From Limnanthes douglasii subsp. nivea (Eukaryota > Streptophyta > Magnoliopsida > Brassicales > Limnanthaceae): a DNA stretch of 64,000 nucleotides. The notes under the pieces were generated by a model. It was not told where the DNA came from. It ran no database searches and saw only the letters and a program-made list of their open reading frames with translations. Made by a program: the position numbers and the translations under genes. Each line of letters starts with the position of its first letter. Positions within the stretch are counted from its first letter, which is position 1. Of the stretch, positions 1 to 11,911 are shown in pieces. The stretch spans positions 336,077,215 through 336,141,214 of the forward strand of contig JAUPFV010000002.1 of the NCBI GenBank assembly GCA_036936605.1, written 5' to 3'.

Positions 1-2126
1 CCCTCTTCATTTTAAACTGATTCTAAATATTAATTCGGCATGATTATGTTATACGAGGTCTTAATTTCCACGATTTATTGTAAGAACAATAAGTGATCTT
101 GAGATGTCAATTTATTGAATGATGACTGAATACTATAAAATTCTACTTTTAAGGTATTAGCTTAAATTTTTTAAAATTTTATTATACAATTTTAAGTTCA
201 TATCAATTATATTGGATAAAATTGACATATTCTTATTCATTTATATTATAATGTTTATGAGTAAATAATAATATTATAATAAAAAAATTATTTGGTACAT
301 AATATATTTTTTAAAAACATAGTTAACTGTACTTCATAGTTAAGATTTTTTTTTAAAATCATATATATTTTTTATAAAGGATATATAAATTAAAAATACA
401 AAAAATGGATTTTTCAAAATAAAGATATTATAGCAGATACTGAAGAGACTAATGTAAATATTTATACTCTCTCTAAATCTAAGGAAAATGAACATAAACA
501 ATATACCAATGGATTAAAAATATTAAAGTATAACAGACCATTCGACTTGTATGTAGACCAGTTGAAGACATCTTTTTAAACAATTGAAGAAAATATTATG
601 TTTCGAAAGAAAAACAAAAAGTTGCAGAAAAAACACAACAAGCTAACGTTAAAGATTTAACACAACTATTGGACGACGAACACGTAAAATTATAAATAAC
701 ATATTCCTACAAATTTATTTCATAAATTTATAAGTGAGAGAAGAAGAATACGAGGAGGAAGAAGTATAAACATATATTTTAAAATAAATTTTAAATATTA
801 AAACAATAAAACAAATCCATGATAGTTCAAATTCTATTAAAATAAAACAAAGAATAATATACATGGATTCGAAGATTGAAATAAAGAATAAAAAAAACTG
901 ATATTAAAGTTGTCATAAAATTATTCATATGACAAAAATCACAAAGCATAGAAGAATACAAATGATCGACTATAGTAAATATAAAAATAATAAAACGTGG
1001 TAAGTTGAGAAATTTTGAATTGTGAAACATGGTATGTTAACATTGTGGTGTTTCGTAAAACACAAGTACTATATAGTGAAAAATTTGAGAGATCATAACT
1101 TTATGTTATGTAGTCTGAATGAGTTTTTTTTTATTCTATCTAGTTTTTGGAGATTTACACGTTGATATAGGAGTAGAAACACGATATAATTAAGTTACAA
1201 AAAATATGGTGTATTTAATGAATTCGAATCACTCGTATATAGGATTTAAAATCCACTTCTAAAACCAAACAACATTTATATATCTTAAAATCCACTAAAA
1301 ACCTTGAATTCGAGTTATGATTCTATCTTTAAAGAAATATTTTTATGTGTTAAAGAAAGAGAAAGTAAAGAATTTTTGCATAAATTATCTAAGAACATAG
1401 TGTTTGAGTAATATTTGTCGAAGAAAACATGTCTTATATTGAATAAAAAATAGTCGTAGAGAGAATAAATAGATTTTAGGTTTTGTTTAATGGAATTATT
1501 GTATCTATGTGTTAGGTTTATGAAAGAAGTAACTTGTCAATGGAGGTATTGGCAAAGGACTATATGGGTGAAGAGGAATCAACCAAAGATATGTACATGC
1601 ATGAATTGTTGAATTCTCTCAATACATAGTCTTGGCCAATATTTAGGTGCAAAGATGTTTGTTGGAACCTAATGGTGAGTTTAATGGAAAACATGCTTGT
1701 TTTTTTTATTGAGCCGAAGACCTGAGTCAAATGAGTAGAAACTGAGCCAAAAGAATTGTGTTTATGACATTATCTGAAGTTATATGTCGAATGCTACTTG
1801 GGCCAAAGCTTTAATGTTGATGAGTTTAAGTTCTAGATCGAACTAGGATTTGGTCTTACTAAATTAACTAAATTTCCTATTAACTAGGTTTCTTAATAAT
1901 TAGAACTTCCATTTATTTACGTTTCCTATTAATTTGGATTTATGAGGTTTTCTATTTTTAGGAATTTAAAATTTCCAAAAGATCATTTTTCTTTCTCTAG
2001 CAAAATCTAAAACCAAAGTCTTTTACCCATTAATCATGTAAACAACGACATTTTATAATTAATTATTTTAATGATAATAAAATCATATTTGACTTTATTT
2101 GGAAAAAAACTTATATGCTTTTAAAA
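1..2126. other. AT-rich stretch, no gene recognised
   Basis: Very AT-rich sequence with only short chance ORFs. Around 590-690 one frame reads like degraded coding sequence (a lysine/glutamine-rich stretch ending in LTQLLDDEHVKL and a stop) but I cannot assign a family. There is no clear terminal repeat, promoter or RNA gene. Confidence 0.5.
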
Positions 2127-2159
2127 TTCAAAATTAAGGATGGCAATGTTGGTGCGAGC

Positions 2160-3333
2160 TAGGGATGGCAATTTTTCCCAAACCCGCGGGTATCCGACCC
2201 GAGCCGACCCGATGGGATGGGTTATGGGTTTAAAAAATATTCCGCGGATGGGTCGTGGGTTTGAAAATTTACTACCCGCCGGGTTTGGGATGGGTTATGG
2301 GTTTAAGAAATTTCCCACGGGTACCCAATCCGAACCCGACCCATTGGGTAATACCCGACGGGTACCCGCTAAATTAATATTATATAAAAAAATTAATTAT
2401 CTACTATTATTTAACGAACTTTAAAATAAAATTACTGATATTAGTATTTGTATTATGTAATGCCAAAAATAATTTATGATGTGTTAATATATGTAATATA
2501 TTTTGAAAAATATTATCCTCCATGTAAACATTTAATTTATTTTTTTAATTTATTTTTTTTCAAATATTTTGTTTTTTATCTCTACAAAACTGAGAATAAT
2601 CATATATTTTGAAAAATATCATCCTAAATTTGTTAATTAAACAAAATGTCATTCTATATTTAAACAAAATATTTGCTACTTATAATGATTATAGTATATT
2701 TTGACAAATATCATTCTATATTTAAATATTGAATTTGATTTTTCAATATCTTTTCTGTCCAATAATAGTATTATTAATTAAATTAAAGAATATTTACTAG
2801 AAACCATATATTAATTATTAAAATAGATTTACTAACATATTTAAAGTTGATATTTTAAACATGTTTCCTTTATTTTTTAGAATTAATATCAAATTCTTGA
2901 AGATCCAATAATATTTTAAATCAAATTAAAAGAAAAATATTTACTAAAATATACCAAAATGAATAGAAAACAAAATATTTGCTTATTAACATACACTTTT
3001 TTTATGCGGAATGAGTATCAAATTCAAGATATCGTTATAAATTTAATTAAAATAAAAAAGTTTCCTTAGTATAACTTAAATCGTAATTTATAAAACCTAA
3101 TTTACAGAAGAAAATAAATCTATATGCTTAGGGTTCTGGAGTGAGAAAGAAGAGAAAGAGTTAATTTGTATGGGTACCCGCGGACGGGTACCCGAACCCG
3201 ACGGGTTTGGGTGTGGGAAAAAAATATTACTACCCGACGGGTACGGGTTAGGGTATGGGTTTGGAAAAATATAGACGGGATGGGTTACGGGTTTAGCTAT
3301 ACCCGCACCCATCCCGACCCATTGCCATCCCTA
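2160..3333. mobile_element. Nested non-autonomous hAT element 1 (ACCCG-rich ends)
   Basis: It starts TAGGGATGGCAAT at 2160 and ends with the reverse complement at 3333 (13-bp inverted repeat). It is flanked by the perfect 8-bp duplication GTGCGAGC (2152-2159 and 3334-3341), so it inserted 25 bp inside the left end of the outer hAT. Both subterminal regions (2172-2370 and 3165-3320) are dense in ACCCG/GGGTA motifs, and the centre is AT-rich and non-coding. The glycine/tyrosine-rich ORFs over these ends are repeat translations, not genes. Length is 1174 bp with no transposase. Confidence 0.92.
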
Positions 3334-3765
3334 GTGCGAGCGGATCCAATCCGGCCTGACCCTATCGGGTTTTATCTGGTCTGAACTTATAATGGATCGG
3401 GTACAGAAATGAAAATTATAGCTTGCTGCGGGTCGGGCCGGGTATAGATTTTTAGTTTGTTCAACCCAACCCGGCCCAAAAATATAAACTGTATATAAAA
3501 ATAAAAAATATAAATAATAATATACAATTTTTTTACTAATTACTAAAAAGCCTTGTTTACAATAATATATAAAAATTTAATTTCAATAATTATTAATTAG
3601 ATTCTTTCACTAAATATTATTTTCAATAATATACTTAATAATTAGATTCTACCACTAAAATTAATCAATAATATTTAATTTTTTATAGTCATAATTCTAT
3701 TTAATATAAATTTAATCTAGCATTATATTATTCGTTAAGTTTGTCACCAAAAGCAATGCCTTTAA

Positions 3766-4475
3766 TAGGGCTGTTATCGGTCCGGTTCGGTCCAGGTTTT
3801 GCCGGAACCGGACCGGACCGCTAAGCTTATCGGTTCGGATCGGACCGAACCGTTAAGCTTTCAGTTCTAATTTTTGGAACCGGACCGAACCGCTAAGCTT
3901 TCGGTTCGGTTTGGTCCGGTCCGGTTCGGTCCGATTCGGTTCGGTTCCGGTTCGGTCCGAGTTCGGTTCGGTCCGAGTTCGGTCTGGTCCCGATTCGGTC
4001 CGTTTCGATTCGGTCCGGTTTCGGTTCGGTTTCGGTCCGGTTCGGTCTACTTAAAAAAAATTAATCCAATTAAAATTTGATTTTTAATTTTTTATATTGA
4101 AGTAAATAATATAAAAATTAAAGTTTATAAATTAATCTTTTGATTTTGTTAAAAAAATAAATAATAATAAATAATCGGTTCTAACGGTTTTATTGGTCCG
4201 ATTTTTTATCGGTTCTACCGGTTTATCGGTTCTATCGGTTCGATTCCGTATCGGTTTACCGGTTTTATCGGTTCGATTCCATATCGGTCCTATCGGTTTA
4301 TCGGTTTTATCGGTTCGGTTTCTAACCGATTTTTTGTTTCGGTTCCTTATCGGTTTTCGGTTTTTAGAATGGAACCGTGAACCGAACCGTTAAGGTTCGG
4401 TCCGGTTCTTGGTCCGGTCCTTATCGGTTCGGTCCCGATCCAGTTCTCGGTTCCGGAAAACCATCGAAAGCCTTA
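3766..4475. mobile_element. Nested non-autonomous hAT element 2 (CCGGTTCGG-rich ends)
   Basis: A 710-bp element starting TAGGGCTG and ending AAAGCCTTA, so the ends match as TA(G/A)GGCT. It is flanked by the 8-bp repeat GCCTTTAA at 3758-3765 and 4476-4483. The interior near both ends is packed with CGGTTCGGTCC-like repeats (3775-4055 and 4160-4460), the usual subterminal transposase-binding arrangement of this hAT type. It inserted in the right half of the outer hAT. No coding capacity; the short ORFs inside are translations of the repeats. Confidence 0.85.
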
Positions 4476-5416
4476 GCCTTTAATATCGACATTTTAAAAT
4501 TTTCTTAATAATTTTGAATATGAAGATGAAAACAGTGATAAATAGTGGTCAAGATGGATGATATTAATGGAAACCAAAAAAAACTTTTAAAAGTTTATAT
4601 TTTCTTATTTGAGTAATATTTAATGGTTTAAATAAAGTCCAAACAGCCGGGTCGGACTCGGTTCAAAAAATATTAAACCCACAATGGGTTGGACCGGATT
4701 AGAGTTTAAGTAAAAAAAAAGGTGGGCTCAAACCGCTCAGCCCAAACACCATCAAAACACTCCTCATTGCCATCCTTATTCAAAATGTGATTTATTTAAT
4801 TTTTATTTAATTTTTATTTTTTTAAGTCTTTGACTTTAATAATTTTCGTAAATTGTAGCTCTGTTTTAAAATTAGATTTTTGTATTTTAACTCTTTTTTC
4901 TCTTGAACTCTCAATTTACTATTAAATACAACAATAAACAAACGAGAAGGTTTTAATTTTATTTAGGGTCAAGCTATATATACCCAAATCTGGTTTAAGT
5001 TTACCCAATTTTGAGTTTACCCATTTTGGGTATAAGTTTACCCAATTTTAGACGAAAATGCCTCTTTGGAGGTATATAAGCTTTTTTTTCTTTTACTAAA
5101 TCTCTCCACTTCATTTTCTCTCTAAGATTCCATATTCACTCTTCCTTCTCTCTAACATATCTCTCTCTAAATTTTCCGACAAATTTTCCGGCGAAGTAAT
5201 TATTTTTTAAATTTAATTTCTTGTTTAATTATGGTTTTTTTTATTGTTTAAACTTTAATTTCTGTGATTTTGTTAGGATTTTTAGTAAAAATACAGATTA
5301 GAATTAGATTTAATTTCAAAATTAGATTTAATTTTAAATAAGGTAAAAAAACCAATTTTTTTTTACCATTTTCCAGCCCGGAAAATGGCCGGCACCACCA
5401 TCGGTGCTGGCCTTTC

Positions 5417-5451
5417 GTACCGATGGTGCAGGCCCAATGCACCATCGGTAC
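5417..5451. repeat. Perfect 14-bp-arm hairpin inside the left foldback arm
   Basis: GTACCGATGGTGCA (5417-5430) is followed by a 7-nt loop and its exact reverse complement (5438-5451). It lies in a short GC-rich island (about 5375-5485) made of repeated CACCATCGGTGC/GATGGTGCCGGCC motifs. A shorter version of the island sits in the right arm near 6265-6315. Confidence 0.85.
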
Positions 5452-5793
5452 TACAAGACCTGCATCGATGGTGCCGGCCTTTTTTTTTAAAAAAAAAACT
5501 TAATATTTTTTTAAAATCAAGTTTTTAAAATTTTATTTTTTAAAAATTAACGTCATAAAATTATTATTATTATTATTCAAAAAATTGTTATTTTAGTGTT
5601 TATGTATTTAATGGTTATAATAATTTTAATTTATGTGTTAATTATTTATAAAATTATTTATGACTAACTATAAAAAACACTCAATAAATAATGGGATGCG
5701 TTTAAAAATAAATAAAACACTAATTAATAAAATCTCATTAAAACTTTATAAATATATAGAGTAATGTAACAAGATTTTTGGAAAATATATATA

Positions 5794-5796
<3 letters not shown>

Positions 5797-5825
<29 letters not shown>
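5797..5825. repeat. (AT)n microsatellite
   Basis: Uninterrupted AT dinucleotide run in the spacer of the foldback element, just before a roughly 100-bp segment that is itself imperfectly duplicated (about 5828-5915 and 5930-6005). Confidence 0.9.
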
Positions 5826-5827
<2 letters not shown>

Positions 5828-6796
5828 TTTTATTAGTTAAAGTTTAAATATAATTAAATTTTAGATATTATATATACAAAATTGATAAGTTTCTATATAC
5901 ATATATTTATTAAATTTATATGAGATTTTATTAATTAGTGTTTAAATATAATTATGTTTTAGATTTTATATATATACAAAATTTGTACGTTACTATATAT
6001 ATTTTTTACGAGCATAAATAAATAATTAAGTTAAAATTCAATTTTAAAAAAAATCACATTTATTAATTTTCAAATACATAAACTACTAATCAATAATTAA
6101 ATTAATTTTCAAATAATTAAAGTTATTATAACCATTAAATACATAAACACTAAAAATAACAAATTTTTTGAAAAACATTAATAATTTTAGGACGTTAGTT
6201 TTAAAAAAATAAAATTTTAAGGATTTTGATAAAAAAAATGTTAAGAATTTTTTTAAAAAAAATAGGCCTGCACCGATGGTGCAGACTCAATGCAGGGTGC
6301 CGGCCATTTTCAGGAGTGGAAAATAGAAAAAAAAAATTGATTTTGTTTTTACCTTATTTAAACTTAAATCTAATTTTGATTCATGAGGTTAAAAAAAAAA
6401 CAAAAAAAAATCATTTTTTACCTTAATTCGGGTTGATTCATGTTTGATTTTGTGTTTTATTAGAAAAAGTTTAAATTTTTTGAAGAGAGTTTGAATGTTC
6501 TTGGGGAAACTTTGAATGTTCAAGAACACTTTGAAAAACTTCACAAAATTGTAGTAATATGGGGTTTGATCTACTAAATCAAAGTGTTGTTTGGGTAAAG
6601 ATAGTAAAATATATAATTTTCTAGATTTTGGTATATGTAGGATATACTTAGTGTTTTCTTTTACTTAATGTCAGTTCCGTAATTAAATGGATATTTGAGG
6701 GTATTTTTGTCCTAAAAAAGTCAAACAAAAGTCAACTACGTTTTTTGGGTAAACTTAAACCACATTTGGGTATATATAGCCATACCCTTTTATTTA

Positions 6797-8640
6797 TTAA
6801 AAGTAACAATTAAATTAATATAAAATTAAAGATAAATATTATTTGATTAAATTACATGACACATATTTATTTGTTAGTCCGAGAAAATACTAATTATCAC
6901 AATAATATATATGATCAAATGATATTATCATAAGCTATAAATCAAGATCAAAATTTCTAATTTCAAAACTAGCTAATAAAAAGAAGTGAAAAAAACCAAA
7001 CCACATGTTATGGATAAAAAATGGAAGAAGTCTAACTAATTTTGAATTGGTTTAGGAAAAAAAATAATTTTTTTATTATAGACTATTTACTTGAATATTT
7101 TTTAAACATTTCATTAATAAATCAAAATAATATTAATTTTACTTTTAATAACTTGTAAGTTATAAAGTTCTAGACAAAAAAAATTTAAAAGATATAAAAA
7201 TATAAACATGCAATTATTAAGCTTTTAAACTAAAAATCAATTTATAAATTTTAATATATTAATATCCTAAAATATACAATAAATAATACTAAATGATCAT
7301 AAAAATAATTTTTTGTGATATTTTAAACACATCTTATATCTTACACTTAAATTCTAATATTCCCCCAATATTTTATGATAAGGATAAATTCCTTAACAAA
7401 TTACCTAAATCATTTCATATAAAAAGAGATAAAAGCAAAAAGAAAGATAGAGAGAAAATGAAGAATAATATATAATTGTATTACTATATATAATTTGAGA
7501 TGCTTAACATGTGAGCTACTATTTATAGGAGTTGTACAAGACGTTTTAATGTTACATTTATTATTTACATCCGTTACAGTGCCCTTCTAATTTCATCTTT
7601 ATTATAATTGATCCCGAATATTTATCATTATCACTTTAACATAGAAAAATATTAGATTAACAAACAACAGTACTTAATATATTTTTGGGGTCCAAATTCC
7701 ATGTTAAATTGGAGATGAATTGTAGAAGCTCTTGGTTCTCCCAAAGACAATCAAACGAAAATAAGAAGAAATACTAATATATATAGGAAAATAAAGTGTC
7801 ACAAGGCTCAGACGATAGTTAACACAAAAGAAAATAGAGAAAAATAAATAAATATTGTGTTTCTTAAGATAAAATAAAACTAATAAACAAATTAAAAATA
7901 AAACTTACATTGGGTTGACTCTGAATCAGCGCTTAATTTAGATTCTCTAGCTCGACTTGACAAATCCTCAATTTGGAATATGAGAAGGAGGAGTTGAGCC
8001 TTCCGTCCTCTGAATATGAGATTTTCATGGCTTGATGAGGAGAGATATTATATAAGTGGTACTTTCTTATATATGAAAGCTTTTTATGGATCTATAAAAG
8101 CATTCTTTTCTTGGTCCTCCAGTTAGATGGAAAGTCGATTATACTAGGGGTCTCCATAAATCATAGAATTTGAAACATCTCTAAGAACTTAAAAAACTTA
8201 TTTTATTCATTTTCTGCTTCTTTCGGTATCCGTATGAAACATGCATAACGTATTTCGATAAATTTGAGTTTATAAGGTTTTTTCGATCAAGATAGCGTTC
8301 GAGCTAGCCGTGATCAACCAGGCAATCAGAATTTACTATTTTATGCACACTCACCTGGCCATGATCAAGTTTTGGCTTACCACGATCGATAGTGTCTTCT
8401 TTTGCTACATTTTCAAATTTCAACTCATTTTTCTTACCTACTTCCCACCTATTTTCCTTACAATAGGTTTTGTGAATTAGATTTTCCTAGAGACTTGTAT
8501 TTAACCTATAGCAAACTTACGTATGTTGAGTTCACCTTCTATGTAGACAATGAAACCTTTTACCATTAGTAGATGATCCTCACACAAATTTATTTAACAT
8601 CTTTTATATTCTTGTTATAATTCCTGCAGGGATGAAGATA
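6797..8640. other. No gene recognised
   Basis: AT-rich sequence with short chance ORFs only. I see no conserved domain, terminal repeat or RNA gene. The part from about 7900 to 8640 is less AT-rich than the rest but no frame is open for a useful length. Confidence 0.5.
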
Positions 8641-8654
8641 CTTTGCATCCAATA

Positions 8655-8990
8655 GGTTGGTATGGGCATCATGGCAGAATCGATTAACACAAGCCTACCA
8701 CCAAAAGATAAGCTTTTGCACTCTCATTCCTTGATTTTGTTTTTTTTCTCTTGTTTAATAAGTTGCTGAAGATGCTAGCTATATTATTATTATTATTATT
8801 ATTATTAAGAGTGATTCCCAGATAGTCCATAGGCAGAGGACTAACATTAAATCCTAGAGATGCCATTAATACTTGTTGATATGAAGATTTTAATCTTGTC
8901 CTTATTAATAACTTGACCTTAGACAGTTTGATAACTCTGAAGAAAGAAGCCAAGTTTGTTGATTGTATCATCCATACTGTTAGCAAAGAT
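8655..8990 (-). pseudogene. LINE reverse transcriptase, thumb region with AAT expansion
   Basis: The frame contains LGFNVSPLPMDYLGITL, matching the conserved YLGIPL segment after the RT catalytic box, followed by eight asparagines encoded by an AAT repeat, then LSFGGRLVLID-like sequence in a second frame. The FADD-type catalytic box just upstream (about 8990-9010) is broken by a frame change. Sequence similarity to LINEs ends near 8650. Confidence 0.65.
8782..8807. repeat. (TAT/ATA)n trinucleotide microsatellite
   Basis: About eight TTA/TAT units on the plus strand. On the minus strand they read as AAT codons in the LINE frame, so the array expanded inside the former coding sequence just after the YLGITL motif. 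Confidence 0.9.
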
Positions 8991-9140
8991 TAAAATATCA
9001 TCTGCAAATACTAGTCAATTAATTAACATTTTACTTCTAGATGAGAAATGCATGGTTTTATTGATAGTAAACAATTTATAAAGACCCCTAATTAGGACTT
9101 CCTCAACCAAAATAAAGAGACTAGGGGACAAGGGATCCCT

Positions 9141-10115
9141 TTATATTAAGCCTCTTTTAGTATTAAAAAAATAATAAGTTTTTCCATTAATAAGAATGGA
9201 AACATAGACATAACTAATGATACTATGAATTAATTTGACAAACTTAGAAGAAAACCCAAAATATTCTAGGACCGTAGTAAGAAATGAATGAGAAATCAAA
9301 TCAAATGCCTTAGTCATGTCCACCTTGATCATTAGATTACTAGGTTTCTTCTTTTTGTTTAAGTCAAAAAATAATTATTTAGCTATTAGGATGTTCTCTT
9401 GAATAGAAGAATTATGAATAAAGTCACCTTAAATCTTAGAGATCACTTTAGGCAGAATCCTTAAAAGTCGGTTATTTAGTAATTTAGACATTATTTTGTT
9501 TAGGAAGCTACATAATCCAATAAGTCTAAAATATTTCTAATTAGTTTGATTAGTAGACTTAGGAATTAGACAGATACATGTAGCTAATATCTCTTTAGGA
9601 ATATTCTTACCATTCATAAAGTCCGTTAATACTAGGCATAGATCATCCTTTATAATACACCAGCATGTCTTATAAAGGAAAACATTAAACCCGTCCATCC
9701 CTGCAGCTCTTGTAGATTTAAGATTAGAAATTATATCGAAAATCTCATTCTCCTTAGGCATAGCCATTAGGAACGCATTGTCTTCATTAGTAATAAGTCT
9801 ATGAATATTCTCAAAGATATCATTATGCATTAGTACTTCCTCATCTTCCTTGTTAGTATAAGAAAGGTCAGTAAGAATTATTTTAAAGTAATTGACAGTA
9901 GAGATGCCAATTTGATCTTTGTTCATAATCCAGTTATCTCGTTCTTTTATACTATTAATACTAGATATTTTCCTTTGCATTTTCACATAACTATGAAAGA
10001 CTTTAGTATTCTTATCACCCTCTTTTAACCAGGTAATATAGCATATTTGAAACCAAAAGGACTCTTCCATATTAAGATCTAAGAATAGATTTGCATTACC
10101 TTTAGATAAGTCCAT
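9141..10115 (-). pseudogene. LINE reverse transcriptase, N-terminal and palm parts
   Basis: The 192-residue block 9537-10115 carries the pre-RT motif WLKEGDKNTKVFHSYVK and the RT motif AAGMDGFNVFLYK, ending in CICLIPKS. The next open block (9141-9332) continues with KVDMTKAFDLISHSFL, the strand that holds the first catalytic aspartate. Between them (9335-9535) the SEEQGGF-type region is broken by stops. This polymerase would copy LINE RNA at the nicked target. The copy is clearly non-functional. Confidence 0.8.
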
Positions 10116-10379
10116 TTTAGAGTCATTGTTGTTGTTTTCTAAATGGTTTCTTTCTATGTTTCCAACATTTATTTCAGCTTCTTTTACTTTGTCAAAAATA
10201 TTACAAAACTGAATTTTATTCTATTATTTCAAAGCTTTTTTCAACTTGTTTTCTTTTTGCCACTAAACAAAAAGAGGGAAACCTTTCAAATATTTGTTCC
10301 AATTTTCTTTGAAAAATGGAAGAAAATTAGAATTTAGACTCCATAATTTTAAGAAATTTAAAGCTTTTTTCAAAGTTTA

Positions 10380-11075
10380 ACTTCTATTTACTAATAGTGA
10401 TGCACAATAGGCTATGATCTGAGCATGTTCTAGCCATGTGCATCACATTAGTATTAGTGATAGTGTTAGACCATGCAGAGTTATGTAACACTCTGTCTAG
10501 TCTTTTCCACTTAGCACGTTTTACCAAGTAAATTTGGTACCACAGTAGCCAATGTCTTCTAAGTTATAGTCACTTATCATTTCATTAAAGTCATTAGCGC
10601 TGTCCATAGAGTAGGTGATGCAACCTATCTGCTCATCAGGAGAAGTAATAGTGTTGTAATTGCCCATTAAAATCCATTATTTGTCAACAATGGTAGATGA
10701 AATTTCTCTTATGAAATTTCATAGATTAATCATGCAACTCCTTTGACACTTGGCATATATAATAGTTAATAGGAAACAAGTATTATCCTTAGTATTAGTA
10801 ACTTATGTGTGAAGTAATTGAGTGTGATTATACGACACCTTAACTTTATACTCCTTTTTCCAAAAGATCCAAACTTTAGTAGAGATGTTATAAGAGAAGC
10901 AGTTCATACCAATTTTCTCAGTTGTGCACAACATATAGTATCCTCCTTAATTAGGGATTCTTGAATGACCACAATATTTATCTGTTTTTTTAGAAATAAC
11001 GAATTTGAATCTTGTGGTAGCAGATCTTTTTTTAATCCCTCTAACATTCCAATTCAAAATCTTAATCATCTTGAT
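10380..11075 (-). pseudogene. LINE endonuclease domain, heavily decayed
   Basis: At the minus-strand start (about 11040-11075) the sequence reads KILNWNVRGIKK, the conserved opening of the AP-endonuclease-like domain of plant LINE ORF2. That domain nicks target DNA to prime reverse transcription. The rest is broken by stops and frameshifts, with a remnant of the GDFN-type region near 10650-10680 and an RLDR-type segment near 10490-10510. It leads directly into the RT block at 10115. Confidence 0.6.
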
Positions 11076-11082
11076 TAGATTT

Positions 11083-11412
11083 TCATTTCATGTTTGTCCC
11101 TGAAAACATCAGAGATTTAATCTTTAGATTTTTAACATTTTTCTTACCTTTTGTAGATTTAAGCTTCTTGTTGAGCAGCTTGTGGAACTCAATATTGATT
11201 TCTTGGATCTTATTATCCGATGTTAAATGTAAGATTCCCCCATCATATTTGTTTAGAGTGTTTACCTTAGAAAATAGGTTTTCATAATCAAGATTATAAC
11301 TTTTTTCTAGAGATAGGATACCATCAATTATTTTTTCTTCTTTAGAAAGCGTTGTTTTCACTATTTTTGTTGTCTTTGTCATTTTTTTTGTTTCTGATTG
11401 GATTGGAATCAT
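11083..11412 (-). pseudogene. LINE ORF1 C-terminal / inter-ORF region
   Basis: A 109-residue lysine- and serine-rich open stretch directly upstream (minus strand) of the endonuclease start. It has no recognisable zinc knuckle. Its position between the DUF4283-like segment and the endonuclease start suggests it is the poorly conserved ORF1 tail. On its own it would not be recognisable. Confidence 0.4.
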
Positions 11413-11911
11413 ATTTATTCATTTCATTAATATTTCATGGATCTATTGACTTTCTCTTAGGAATATTAATAATAGATTTCATGGTTTTCCATTCTTCTTT
11501 ATTTTCTACCTTAAAAGCATTCTCTGCATGTTCTTTTCCCTTATAGGATTCATCATTCTTTTTCTAAATTTTGTATTTTATTTTTTTGGAGCTTTTCTCC
11601 TCATGAACAATATGACAACAATTGAAACAGTACTTAGGCATATCCTTGTATATAATTTGTACTCAACATCCATTGTTTTCTCTTAAACCAAACCCAGATT
11701 AATTTTTTGAGATAAGTTTATCTCAACCGATGCTATACATGAATTATAAAAATTCTCTATTCTTATCTGGAATTCTAATTTGCAGAGGATTTCTTATTGT
11801 TTCAATAATAAGAGAAGTATTCGGGAATCCTTTCAAATCTAATCCAGACTGGAGAAACAAACAGGGCATTCTACTTTTGTGTAAATTCTGGGGTCCATTT
11901 GATGAGTCTCA

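Larger units (their letters stand above)
2135..4778. mobile_element. Outer non-autonomous hAT element containing two nested hATs
   Basis: The element begins TAAGGATGGCAATG (2135-2148) and ends with the exact reverse complement (4765-4778), a perfect 14-bp terminal inverted repeat. Directly outside lies the 8-bp direct repeat TTCAAAAT (2127-2134 and 4779-4786), the target-duplication length of the hAT superfamily. Near the ends are short GGGTCGG/CCGGCCC-type motifs typical of hAT subterminal regions. Without its two nested elements and their duplications it is about 740 bp. There is no transposase ORF, so it would have depended on an autonomous relative. The termini and duplication are read directly from the sequence; family assignment follows from TSD length and TAGGGATGGCAA-like ends. 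Confidence 0.9.
4966..6787. mobile_element. Foldback element with Mutator-like features and long inverted repeats
   Basis: The left end (GGGTCAAGCTATATATACCC, from 4966) matches the reverse complement of the right end (GGGTATGGCTATATATACCC, ending at 6787). The match continues inward with small indels to about 5640 on the left and 6110 on the right, giving arms of roughly 650-680 bp. The 9-bp direct repeat TTTTATTTA flanks it (4957-4965 and 6788-6796), the duplication size of Mutator-like elements, which also often have long inverted repeats. The central 470 bp is AT-rich with a TA microsatellite and a duplicated segment. There is no transposase ORF, so it is non-autonomous. ORFs in the two arms encode mirror-image peptides, as expected from an inverted repeat. 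Confidence 0.82.

Noticed and set aside
2140..3384. Glycine/tyrosine/proline-rich ORFs (2140-2424 plus, 3097-3312 minus, 3166-3384 plus)
   Set aside because: They are translations of the ACCCG/GGGTA repeats at the hAT ends, mirror images of each other, and have no independent coding evidence.
3874..4393. Arg/Phe/Gly-rich ORFs of repeated VRFGP/LSVLSVRF pattern
   Set aside because: Produced by the CGGTTCGGTCC subterminal repeats of the third hAT element.
5248..6426. Two similar small ORFs (HRWWCRPFSGLENGKKK and HRWCRLNAGCRPFSGVENRKKK)
   Set aside because: Similarity comes from the inverted-repeat arms of the foldback element; no family, no start context.
7293..7475. Small plus-strand ORF with a lysine-rich end
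   Set aside because: Low-complexity AT-rich translation with no similarity I recognise.
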